Shown here: positions 1 to 5,062 of the stretch, piece after piece
Layout: each line of letters opens with the position of its first letter
Position numbering within the stretch: the first letter of the stretch is position 1
DNA from: Parvularcula sp964342585
Lineage (GTDB): Bacteria; Pseudomonadota; Alphaproteobacteria; Caulobacterales; Parvularculaceae
Length of the DNA: 5,462 nt
NCBI GenBank assembly: GCA_964342585.1
Contig: CAYFHK010000154.1
Location: 1-5,462 of the forward strand
Reading direction: 5' to 3'
The notes under the pieces: model-generated
Seen by the model: the letters and a program-made list of their open reading frames with translations, nothing else
What the model was told of the DNA's origin: nothing
The model's database searches: none
Translations under genes and position numbers: made by a program

Positions 1-355
1 GACCGCCCTCACGGGCGGCTTCGGCCAACGCTTTCACGCGGCCATGGAAAATGTACCCGCCGCGATCGAAGACCACATCCTCGACCCCAGCCTGCTTTGC
101 GCGCTCGGCGATCAGCTCACCGACCTTTTGCGCCGCAGAGACATCCGAGCCTTTGGCACCGGACTCTTTGAAGCTTTTCTCCAAAGAGGATGCAGAGGCG
201 AGCGTCTTGCCAGCGCGATCATCGATGATCTGCACCGAGATATTCTTCGCCGAACGGAACACCGACAGCCGCGGCTTGCCGTTCGATTTACGTGCCAAGG
301 CGGCCCGGGTGCGTCCCGCACGGCGTTGGCGTTTGATTACACGATTGAATGCCAT
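1..355 (-). CDS. rplR: 50S ribosomal protein L18, 3' end cut off by window edge
   Basis: L18 (uL18) binds 5S rRNA and, with L5, helps dock it on the central protuberance of the 50S subunit. From the ATG at 355-353 the frame stays open for 118 codons to the window edge. The N-terminus is basic (MAFNRVIKRQRRAGRTRAAL), followed by the family core KPRLSVFRSAKNISVQIIDD (residues 27-46) and the C-terminal VVFDRGGYIFHGRVKALAEA (94-113). The family is usually about 117-120 residues long and often ends AAREAGL-x-F, so probably only about three residues and the stop lie outside the window. The start fits the family length, and no better upstream start is in frame. There is no recognisable Shine-Dalgarno sequence: the 33-nt spacer after rplF ends in a U-rich stretch. 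Translation is therefore probably coupled to rplF or helped by protein S1 (inference). Identification is firm; the exact start is slightly less so. Confidence 0.95.
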   Translation of the reverse strand, partial: MAFNRVIKRQRRAGRTRAALARKSNGKPRLSVFRSAKNISVQIIDDRAGKTLASASSLEKSFKESGAKGSDVSAAQKVGELIAERAKQAGVEDVVFDRGGYIFHGRVKALAEAAREGG

Positions 356-401
356 AGACAAAAACAAGAAAGTAACGACGCGTGCCGATTACTTCTTCTT
401 G
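356..401 (-). promoter_or_regulatory. Hairpin plus U-tract at the rplF/rplR junction (attenuator-like)
   Basis: On the minus-strand RNA, CAAGA-(AG)-AAGUAA at 401-389 pairs with UUACUUUCUUG at 375-365. This gives 11 base pairs with a 2-nt bulge. Two inner C-G pairs are possible if U388 bulges. The 5' arm contains the last codons and the UAA stop of rplF (391-389). The 3' arm is followed directly by UUUUUGUCU (364-356) and then the rplR ATG. A stem plus U-run is the layout of an intrinsic terminator, but the stem is A/U-rich and the operon continues, so at most partial termination or a translational role is likely. A ribosome finishing rplF would melt the stem. The pairing is seen directly; the function is inferred. 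Confidence 0.45.
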
Positions 402-922
402 CCCTCCTTCCGGAAGATATATTCGCCTTCATACTTCACGCCTTTGCCTTTGTAGGGCTCTGGCGGTCGGAACCCACGGATCTTCGCCGCGACTTGACCG
501 ACAACTTGCCGATCACTGCCGGAGATTTCGATCTCCGTTGGTTTCGGGCATTTGATATCAACGCCTTCGGGCGGATCGAACTCGACATCATGACTGTAGC
601 CAAGCGCGAGAACGAGCTGATTGCCCTTCATCTGCGCCCGGTAGCCAACGCCGACGAGCTCCAGCTTGCGGGTGAACCCGTTGCTAACGCCCTCGAACAA
701 ATTCGCCACCTGCGTCCGCGACATGCCCCACATGGCACGCGCATCTTGCGACTTGTCGATCGGCGTGACCTTCACACCCTCATCGCCCAACTCGACCATG
801 CAAAGCTCGTTGACCACGAAGGTCCGCTCGCCTTTAGGGCCCTTTGCGCGCACCGTCTGGCCATCGACTTTGGCGTCGACACCCTTGGGCACGGGGACCG
901 GTCTTTTACCAATACGTGACAT
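389..922 (-). CDS. rplF: 50S ribosomal protein L6
   Basis: L6 (uL6) is a primary 23S rRNA-binding protein near the factor-binding site and sarcin-ricin loop of the 50S subunit. The 177-residue product has the length of E. coli L6. It begins MSRIGKRPVPVPKGV and carries the central LVGVGYRAQMKGNQLVLALG (residues 89-108). The C-terminal family signature PEPYKGKGVKYEGE (154-167) is followed by a lysine-rich end, KEGKKK. The two halves correspond to the duplicated alpha/beta domains of the family. The ATG at 922-920 has an AAGGGAG-type Shine-Dalgarno sequence (about 929-935) that overlaps the rpsH stop, an 11-nt gap that favours coupled translation. The stop is TAA and forms part of the hairpin arm upstream of rplR. 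Confidence 0.98.
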   Translation of the reverse strand: MSRIGKRPVPVPKGVDAKVDGQTVRAKGPKGERTFVVNELCMVELGDEGVKVTPIDKSQDARAMWGMSRTQVANLFEGVSNGFTRKLELVGVGYRAQMKGNQLVLALGYSHDVEFDPPEGVDIKCPKPTEIEISGSDRQVVGQVAAKIRGFRPPEPYKGKGVKYEGEYIFRKEGKKK

Positions 923-933
923 GTCCGGCTCCC

Positions 934-1332
934 TTAATAGACGTGGCAGAGGACTTCGCCGCCGACATTATGCTCACGCGCCACGGCATCCGACATCACG
1001 CCCTTGGGCGTTGAGAGGATCGAAATACCCAGGCCGTTTTGCACCGGCACGATGTCCCTGACGGACGAATAAACACGGCGGCCCGGTTTTGACACGCGCT
1101 TGATCGACGAGATCACCGGTTCGCCATCGAAATATTTCAGCTCGATCTCGAGGTCGGCTTTGTTGTTTGGCCGCTCCACCCGCGTATAGCCGCGGATGAA
1201 TCCTTCCGCTTGCAGAACATCGAGCACGCGCTGACGCAGCCTCGACGCAGGCGTCGACGTCTTCGTCATGCCGCGCATTTGCGCGTTGCGGATACGGGTG
1301 AGCATATCGCCAACAGGATCATTGACCGTCAT
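934..1332 (-). CDS. rpsH: 30S ribosomal protein S8
   Basis: S8 (uS8) binds helix 21 of 16S rRNA and is an early 30S assembly protein. In E. coli it is also the translational repressor of the spc operon. The product is 132 residues, close to the usual 130-132. It starts MTVNDPVGDMLTRIRNAQ, has LKYFDGEPVISSIKRVSKPG (residues 65-84), and ends with the rRNA-binding signature ILSTPKGVMSDAVAREHNVG (105-124) followed by GEVLCHVY. The ATG at 1332-1330 is preceded by AAGGGGA, which overlaps the TAA stop of rpsN, with a 10-nt gap. S8 autoregulation here is a carry-over from E. coli knowledge. I could not identify its mRNA target site in this window. Confidence 0.98.
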   Translation of the reverse strand: MTVNDPVGDMLTRIRNAQMRGMTKTSTPASRLRQRVLDVLQAEGFIRGYTRVERPNNKADLEIELKYFDGEPVISSIKRVSKPGRRVYSSVRDIVPVQNGLGISILSTPKGVMSDAVAREHNVGGEVLCHVY

Positions 1333-1342
1333 TGCTGTCCCC

Positions 1343-1648
1343 TTACCAACTCGACTTCACAAGGCCCGGGATCTTGCCCAGCGAGCCAAGCTCCCGCAGC
1401 GCGATCCGTGACATCTTCAGCTTACGGTAATACCCGCGCGGCCGACCTGTGACTTCGCAACGATTCCGGATGCGGGTGCGCGATGCGTTCCGCGGCAATT
1501 CAGCGAGTTTCATCGCCGCCTTGAAGCGATCTTCAGGCGTCGAGTTCTCGTCTTGAACGATCGCTTTGAGCGATTGCCGTTTGTTGTCGTATTTTGCGGC
1601 AAGGCGGCGACGTTTCTTGTCCCGCTCGACCATAGCCTTTTTAGCCAT
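1343..1648 (-). CDS. rpsN: 30S ribosomal protein S14, zinc-free (C-) type
   Basis: S14 (uS14) sits in the head of the 30S subunit next to S3 and S10 and is a late assembly protein. At 101 residues this is the long form lacking the zinc ribbon: the only cysteine is Cys64, whereas zinc-binding S14 is about 61 residues with two CxxC pairs. The family signature RNRCEVTGRPRGYYRKLKMS occupies residues 61-80, and the end is GLVKSSW. The chosen ATG (1648-1646) gives the standard MAKKAMVERDKKR start. A perfect AGGAGG lies upstream at 1660-1665, but its spacer is 11 nt, longer than at the neighbouring genes. An internal Met6 would sit even farther away. A 64-nt spacer separates the gene from rplE. Confidence 0.98.
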   Translation of the reverse strand: MAKKAMVERDKKRRRLAAKYDNKRQSLKAIVQDENSTPEDRFKAAMKLAELPRNASRTRIRNRCEVTGRPRGYYRKLKMSRIALRELGSLGKIPGLVKSSW

Positions 1649-1687
1649 ACTTCTTTCAGCCTCCTAAGCCGGTTTCCATCCGTATCC

Positions 1688-1711
1688 GGACAGACCTAAC
1701 CTTGGTTGTCC
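1688..1711 (-). other. Possible hairpin in the rplE-rpsN spacer
   Basis: Directly after the rplE stop codon the minus-strand RNA can form GGACAACC / GGU-(C)-UGUCC. This is 8 base pairs with one bulged C and a 7-nt loop, AAGGUUA. No U-run follows, so it is not a terminator. The remainder of the 64-nt spacer (1649-1712) holds the rpsN AGGAGG site and nothing else I can recognise. The pairing is modest and could occur by chance. Confidence 0.3.
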
Positions 1712-1712
1712 C

Positions 1713-2282
1713 CTACTTGCGGAAGGGGAAGTTAAACTCTTTCAGCAACGCCCGCGCTTCATCGTCCGTACGCGCCGTCGTCGCCACAATAATATCCATG
1801 CCGCGTTGGCCCTCGACTTTGTCATAGTCGATTTCTGGGAACACGATGTGCTCTTTCAGGCCCATGGCGTAATTGCCACGACCATCAAAGCTTTTCGGGT
1901 TCAGCCCGCGGAAGTCCCGCACGCGCGGCAACGCAATCGTCACCAGGCGATCAAGAAACTCATACATGCGGTCTTTCCGCAGGGTAACTTTCACGCCAAG
2001 CGCCATTTCTTCGCGAACCTTAAAGCCCGCAATCGATTTCTTTGCGTGCGTGACAATGGGCTTTTGGCCCGCAATCCGCTGCAATTCGTCGAGCGCCGAG
2101 TCGATCACTTTGCGGTCATTGACGGCATCGCCAAGACCCATATTGATCACAACCTTGTCGATCCGCGGGATCAGCATCGGATTTTCCAGCCCCAGCGTCT
2201 CTTTCAGACGTGGACGGATTTCCTCACGATACTTTTTCCGCAGGCGCGGCTCGTAATTATCCAGTTCGGCCGTCTCAGACAT
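1713..2282 (-). CDS. rplE: 50S ribosomal protein L5
   Basis: L5 (uL5) binds 5S rRNA with L18 and forms part of the central protuberance, contacting the 30S head. I start it at ATG 2282-2280, giving 189 residues beginning MSETAELDNYEPRLRKKYRE. Landmarks are RIDKVVINMGLGDA (40-53), AKKSIAGFKVREEMALGVKV (80-99), LPRVRDFRGLNPKSFDGRGN (118-137), GLKEHIVFPEIDYDKVEG (141-158) and a FNFPFRK end. E. coli L5 is 179 residues; a few extra N-terminal residues are common. The frame runs open a further 43 codons upstream to an ATG at 2411, but that segment is the rplX sequence read in another frame and resembles nothing in L5. A strong Shine-Dalgarno sequence 6 nt before the chosen ATG settles the start. 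The gene overlaps rplX by 8 nt. The stop is TAG. Confidence 0.97.
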   Translation of the reverse strand: MSETAELDNYEPRLRKKYREEIRPRLKETLGLENPMLIPRIDKVVINMGLGDAVNDRKVIDSALDELQRIAGQKPIVTHAKKSIAGFKVREEMALGVKVTLRKDRMYEFLDRLVTIALPRVRDFRGLNPKSFDGRGNYAMGLKEHIVFPEIDYDKVEGQRGMDIIVATTARTDDEARALLKEFNFPFRK

Positions 2283-2589
2283 CGATGACCTCTCCTGACC
2301 GTTTCGCGACACGCACTTTCTTGCCGTCGCGGAATTCAAAACCAACGCGCGTCGGCTTCCCATCCTTGGGATCCTTGATCGCCACGTTCGACACATGGAT
2401 CGGCGCTTCACGCGTGATGATCCCGCCAGCGCTGGCTTGGCTGGGCCGTGTGTGACGCTTGATCATGTTGATCCCAGAAACCGTGACGCGGCTCGCCTTC
2501 GGATCCACCTTCAACACTTCGCCCTCAGCACCGCGATCGCGGCCCGAAAGGATGACGACCTTGTCGCCCTTTTTAATCTTAGCCGCCAT
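2275..2589 (-). CDS. rplX: 50S ribosomal protein L24
   Basis: L24 (uL24) is one of the two assembly-initiator proteins of the 50S subunit; it binds the 5' domain of 23S rRNA near the exit tunnel. The product is 104 residues, the same length as E. coli L24. The KOW motif region GDKVVILSGRDRGAEGEV spans residues 8-25, followed by VSGINMIKRHTRPSQASAGG (37-56) and the C-terminal GFEFRDGKKVRVAKRSGE. The ATG at 2589-2587 comes only 2 nt after the rplN stop. Its Shine-Dalgarno sequence GGAGGTG (2598-2604) sits within the last rplN codons with an 8-nt spacer. The 3' end overlaps rplE by 8 nt as ATGTCTGA, where the rplE start and the rplX TGA stop interlock. This is the only TGA stop visible in the window. 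Confidence 0.98.
   Translation of the reverse strand: MAAKIKKGDKVVILSGRDRGAEGEVLKVDPKASRVTVSGINMIKRHTRPSQASAGGIITREAPIHVSNVAIKDPKDGKPTRVGFEFRDGKKVRVAKRSGEVIDV
2289..2296 (-). promoter_or_regulatory. rplE Shine-Dalgarno that fixes its start
   Basis: AGGAGAGG lies on the minus strand inside the last codons of rplX, with a 6-nt spacer to the ATG at 2282-2280. It selects this start over the in-frame ATG 43 codons upstream and implies coupling with the terminating rplX ribosome. Confidence 0.85.
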
Positions 2590-2591
2590 GA

Positions 2592-2960
2592 CTACAGCAC
2601 CTCCGGCGCGAGGCTGACGATCTTCATGTGGTTTGCGCGACGCAACTCGCGCGTCACCGGGCCGAAGATCCGTGTGCCGATTGGCTCTTTGTTGTTGTTG
2701 ATCAGGACAGCCGCGTTCCGATCGAACCGAATCACAGATCCATCGCGGCGCTTAATATCCTTGGCCGTCCGAACCACCACTGCCTTCATGACCTGGCCTT
2801 TTTTGACCCGGCCACGCGGAATGGCTTCTTTGACGGAGACCACAATGATATCGCCGACGCTTGCGTATTTACGCTTCGCGCCGCCGAGCACTTTGATGCA
2901 CTGGACCCGCTTCGCGCCGGAATTGTCGGCGACATCCAGGTTAGTTTGCATCTGGATCAT
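2592..2960 (-). CDS. rplN: 50S ribosomal protein L14
   Basis: L14 (uL14) lies on the 50S interface, forms intersubunit bridges with 16S rRNA and contacts L19. It is the first gene of the spc operon in E. coli. The 122-residue product is essentially full family length. It starts MIQMQTNLDVADNSGAKRVQ, with the basic segment CIKVLGGAKRKYASVGDIIV (21-40). The signature region covers about residues 60-87 and includes DGSVIRFDRNAAVLI (73-87), and the protein ends KIVSLAPEVL. The ATG at 2960-2958 has a strong AAGGAGGG Shine-Dalgarno sequence (2967-2974) with a 6-nt spacer. It follows the longest spacer in the window, which carries a GC-rich hairpin. The stop is TAG. Confidence 0.98.
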   Translation of the reverse strand: MIQMQTNLDVADNSGAKRVQCIKVLGGAKRKYASVGDIIVVSVKEAIPRGRVKKGQVMKAVVVRTAKDIKRRDGSVIRFDRNAAVLINNNKEPIGTRIFGPVTRELRRANHMKIVSLAPEVL

Positions 2961-2981
2961 ATCGATCCCTCCTTCACTGGT

Positions 2982-2999
2982 CCCGGCGTTTTCGCCGGG
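2982..2999 (-). other. GC-rich hairpin upstream of rplN, S10/spc boundary
   Basis: CCCGGCG-AAAA-CGCCGGG is a perfect 7-bp stem with a 4-nt loop. It can extend by two G-C pairs across one C-A mismatch. It lies 7 nt upstream of the rplN Shine-Dalgarno sequence. Neither strand has a U-run after it, so I do not call an intrinsic terminator. It occupies the spot where E. coli separates the S10 and spc transcription units. The rest of the 84-nt spacer (2961-3044) contains the rplN ribosome binding site and an AU-rich patch near 3034-3044. I see no convincing -35/-10 pair. Confidence 0.5.
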
Positions 3000-3044
3000 G
3001 CCTCACCTTCGACCCTGGCGAACAACCGAGAGCCTAAAAATACA

Positions 3045-3317
3045 CTATGCGGACGTCTCCGCGGGCGCGGCTTCAGCGGTCAACTCGTCTTGGGTGACCA
3101 CTTCCCACCGTTTCAACTTCGACTTCGGCGGACACTCACGGATCATCACCGTGTCGCCCACTTTGTACTGATTGGCTTCATCATGGGCGTGGTAGCGCTT
3201 TGAGCGACGCACGACCTTTTTCAGAAGCGGGTGTTTAAACGACCGATCGATGCGGACGACAACTGTTTTATCGCCCTTATCGGAGACAACCGGCCCTTGC
3301 AGAATGCGTTTAGGCAT
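3045..3317 (-). CDS. rpsQ: 30S ribosomal protein S17
   Basis: S17 (uS17) is a primary binder of the 5' domain of 16S rRNA with an OB fold. I start it at ATG 3317-3315, giving 90 residues: MPKRILQGPVVSDKGDKTVV, the central VRIDRSFKHPLLKKVVRRSK (21-40) and the signature GDTVMIRECPPKSKLKRWEV (54-73). The frame is open for 27 more codons upstream, but that stretch is rpmC read in another frame, and MPKR is the expected beginning. AAGGAG lies 7 nt before the chosen start. The last residues, AEAAPAETSA, form an Ala/Glu-rich tail beyond the conserved core; E. coli S17 is 84 residues. The gene overlaps rpmC by 8 nt and is the last S10-operon gene in the classical layout. The stop is TAG. Confidence 0.97.
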   Translation of the reverse strand: MPKRILQGPVVSDKGDKTVVVRIDRSFKHPLLKKVVRRSKRYHAHDEANQYKVGDTVMIRECPPKSKLKRWEVVTQDELTAEAAPAETSA

Positions 3318-3528
3318 TCGCCTGCTCCTTATTCCCGGCGGCCTTCTGCCGCTCTGTTTGAATGGTTTTGATCCGCGCGATATCGCGGCGGACCTCATTG
3401 ACCCGCGCGGTTTTCTCCAACTGGCCAGAAGCCGTTTGGAAACGCAGGTTGAATTGCTCGCGCTTCAGCTCAAGGAGCCGCGATTGCAATTCGTCGTCGG
3501 ACAGATCGCGCACGTCAGTCGCTTTCAT
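3310..3528 (-). CDS. rpmC: 50S ribosomal protein L29
   Basis: L29 (uL29) is a small helical protein at the polypeptide exit tunnel, next to L23, in the area used by trigger factor and the signal recognition particle. The 72-residue product begins MKATDVRDLSDDELQSRLLE and continues LKREQFNLRFQTASGQLEKT (21-40), followed by RVNEVRRDIARIKTIQTER (42-60). This is the expected two-helix antiparallel hairpin. E. coli L29 is 63 residues; the extra length is a hydrophilic C-terminal tail, QKAAGNKEQANA. The ATG at 3528-3526 is 2 nt after the rplP stop, with GGAGAG (3534-3539) 5 nt upstream. The 3' end interlocks with the rpsQ start as ATGCCTAA. Confidence 0.97.
   Translation of the reverse strand: MKATDVRDLSDDELQSRLLELKREQFNLRFQTASGQLEKTARVNEVRRDIARIKTIQTERQKAAGNKEQANA
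3325..3330 (-). promoter_or_regulatory. rpsQ Shine-Dalgarno that fixes its start
   Basis: AAGGAG on the minus strand lies inside the 3' end of rpmC, 7 nt before the ATG at 3317-3315. It supports the MPKR start over the in-frame upstream ATG at 3398. Confidence 0.85.
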
Positions 3529-3530
3529 GA

Positions 3531-3944
3531 TTACTCTCCGATCCGTTTCACGATGCGCGTCTTGATCGGCAGTTTTGCCGCCCCAAGCTCCAGCGCTTCA
3601 CGGGCCACGTTTTCCGGCACGCCGTCGATTTCGAACATGATCCGGCCGGGCTTTACCTTGCAGACCCAACGGTCAACGGCGCCCTTACCTTTACCCATCC
3701 GAACTTCGGTCGGCTTTGCCGTCACCGGCACATCCGGAAAAATCCGGATCCACACACGACCGGCCCGCTTCATGTGACGGGTGATGGCACGACGCGTCGC
3801 CTCGATTTGGCGTGAGGTGACCCGCTCCGGCTCTACAGCTTTGAGGCCATAAGCGCCGAAGTTCAGCGACGCGCCACCTTTGGCGGTGCCTTTGATGCGG
3901 CCCTTATGCTGCTTACGGAATTTTGTGCGTTTTGGCTGTAACAT
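3531..3944 (-). CDS. rplP: 50S ribosomal protein L16
   Basis: L16 (uL16) is a late-assembling 50S protein that contacts the A-site tRNA elbow and helps order the peptidyl transferase centre. The product is 137 residues (E. coli 136). It starts MLQPKRTKFRKQHKGRIKGT and has FGAYGLKAVEPERVTSRQIE (29-48) and GRVWIRIFPDVPVTAKPTEV (62-81). The loop VRMGKGKGAVDRWV follows. Arg82 aligns with E. coli Arg81, the residue hydroxylated by YcfD/RoxA there; whether this organism has that enzyme is unknown. The ATG at 3944-3942 is preceded by AGGTGAG (3950-3956), which overlaps the rpsC TAG stop, with a 5-nt spacer. The stop is TAA. Confidence 0.98.
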   Translation of the reverse strand: MLQPKRTKFRKQHKGRIKGTAKGGASLNFGAYGLKAVEPERVTSRQIEATRRAITRHMKRAGRVWIRIFPDVPVTAKPTEVRMGKGKGAVDRWVCKVKPGRIMFEIDGVPENVAREALELGAAKLPIKTRIVKRIGE

Positions 3945-3954
3945 CTCAACTCAC

Positions 3955-4680
3955 CTACGCGTTTTCGCGGCGCGGACGACGTTCGCGACCTTGATTGGCC
4001 GGGGCGCCCGATTGGCTGTCGATAATACGTTTTTCATGGGCCATCGGATCGTGATCGATGATCTCGCCTTTGAAGACCCATACTTTAATGCCGATGGCGC
4101 CATAGGTCGTGCGCGCCGTGGCCGTCCCATAATCGATATCAGCACGGAGCGTGTGCAGCGGCACGCGCCCTTCGCGATACCACTCTGTCCGCGCGATCTC
4201 CGCGCCGCCAAGACGGCCGGCACAGTTCACGCGAATGCCAAGCGCACCCATCCGCATCGCCGTTTGCATGGCGCGCTTCATGGCGCGACGGAACGAGGCC
4301 CGGCGCTCGAGCTGTTGCGCGATGTTCTCGGCAACCAGCGTCGCGTCCACTTCCGGCTTCCGGATCTCGACGATGTTGAGCACGGTTTCCGACGAAGACA
4401 TCTTCTGCAGCTCCAACCGGAGCTTTTCGATGTCCGCGCCCTTCTTACCAATCACAACACCCGGACGCGCCGTGTAAATCGTCACGCGGCACTTCTTGTG
4501 TGGGCGCTCGATCACAATGCGCGACACGCCCGCGTTCTTCAGCTTCTCTTCAAGAAACTTCCGAATGCGGAGATCCTCGTGTAGCAGATCGCCATAGTTA
4601 CGCTTATCAGCATACCAACGGCTATCCCATGTCCGGTTGATCCCGAGGCGCAGGCCGATCGGATTGACTTTCTGTCCCAT
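3955..4680 (-). CDS. rpsC: 30S ribosomal protein S3
   Basis: S3 (uS3) lines the mRNA entry channel in the 30S head and, with S4 and S5, gives the ribosome its mRNA helicase activity. The 241-residue product starts MGQKVNPIGLRLGINRTWDS. A KH type-2 domain follows, with the RNA-binding loop GVVIGKKGADI at 74-84 (GKKG 78-81). The C-terminal domain contains GRLGGAEIARTEWYREGRVP (155-174) and HTLRADIDYG. Arg131, Arg132 and Lys135 (FRRAMK) match the basic residues linked to helicase function in E. coli S3. The Arg-rich tail GRERRPRRENA is typically variable. The start shares one base with the rplV stop (TAATG), and AGGAGGT (4687-4693) lies 6 nt upstream. The stop is TAG. Confidence 0.99.
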   Translation of the reverse strand: MGQKVNPIGLRLGINRTWDSRWYADKRNYGDLLHEDLRIRKFLEEKLKNAGVSRIVIERPHKKCRVTIYTARPGVVIGKKGADIEKLRLELQKMSSSETVLNIVEIRKPEVDATLVAENIAQQLERRASFRRAMKRAMQTAMRMGALGIRVNCAGRLGGAEIARTEWYREGRVPLHTLRADIDYGTATARTTYGAIGIKVWVFKGEIIDHDPMAHEKRIIDSQSGAPANQGRERRPRRENA

Positions 4681-5060
4681 TACGCGACCTCCTCGACTTC
4701 ACGCACAACGATCGTGATCTCAGAAAACGGCTTTCTGATCCGGCCGATCCGGCCACGAGCACGGGCGTGCCAACGCTTCATCACCAGATTTTTGCCAACG
4801 AATGCTTGGTCAACCACGAGGCTATCGATATCGAGCCCGTGATTGTTTTCCGCATTCGCGATCGCGCTTTCGAGCACGTTTTTGACTTCGCGGGCCACGC
4901 GCTTACGCGAGAAAGTGAGCTCATTCAGCGCGCGCTCAACCTTCATGCCACGGATCGATTGTGCGACCAGGTTTAATTTTTGCGGGCTTGTGCGGATCGA
5001 CCGGCCTTTGGCCATGGCCTGATCGTCAGCGACCCGACGTGCGTTTTTCGCCTGTCCCAT
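4680..5060 (-). CDS. rplV: 50S ribosomal protein L22
   Basis: L22 (uL22) binds all six domains of 23S rRNA, and its long beta-hairpin lines the exit tunnel near the macrolide site. The 126-residue product is longer than E. coli's 110 because of an N-terminal extension (MGQAKNARRVADDQAMAKGR) common in alphaproteobacteria. It is followed by the core RTSPQKLNLVAQSIRGMKVE (23-42), SAIANAENNHGLDIDSLVV (65-83) and the hairpin-tip region KRWHARARGRIGRI (95-108). It ends ITIVVREVEEVA. I keep the MGQAKN start because it matches related proteins. However, the site upstream is weak (AAGCGGAAA, no clear AGGAGG), and Met16 is a less likely alternative. It begins 2 nt after rpsS, so it is probably coupled to it. 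Confidence 0.96.
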   Translation of the reverse strand: MGQAKNARRVADDQAMAKGRSIRTSPQKLNLVAQSIRGMKVERALNELTFSRKRVAREVKNVLESAIANAENNHGLDIDSLVVDQAFVGKNLVMKRWHARARGRIGRIRKPFSEITIVVREVEEVA

Positions 5061-5062
5061 GA

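Noticed and set aside
44..919. Long plus-strand open frame (291 codons) opposite rplR and rplF
   Set aside because: It is antisense to two unmistakable ribosomal protein genes, has no recognisable family features, and arises from the codon composition of the real genes. The other plus-strand frames (for example 2395-3171 and 3880-4584) are shadows for the same reason.
2200..2320. S8 repressor-binding structure at the rplE start, as in E. coli
   Set aside because: S8 is known to bind spc mRNA near the rplE start in E. coli, but I could not recognise a helix-21 mimic here by eye. A covariance or structure search would be needed.
2283..2411. N-terminal extension of rplE to an ATG at 2411
   Set aside because: The added 43 residues are the rplX coding sequence read in another frame and do not resemble L5. 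A strong Shine-Dalgarno sequence sits 6 nt before the internal ATG at 2282.
2982..2999. Intrinsic terminator between rpsQ and rplN
   Set aside because: The stem is good, but no U-run follows on either strand, and the rplN Shine-Dalgarno sequence starts 7 nt later.
2961..3100. A spc-type promoter upstream of rplN
   Set aside because: TATTTT near 3035-3040 resembles a -10 box, but the hexamer 17 nt upstream is GC-rich (CCCGCG) and unlike TTGACA. No other spacing gave a credible pair.
3318..3398. N-terminal extension of rpsQ to an ATG at 3398
   Set aside because: The added 27 residues come from rpmC read in another frame. The MPKR start has AAGGAG 7 nt upstream and gives the usual S17 length.
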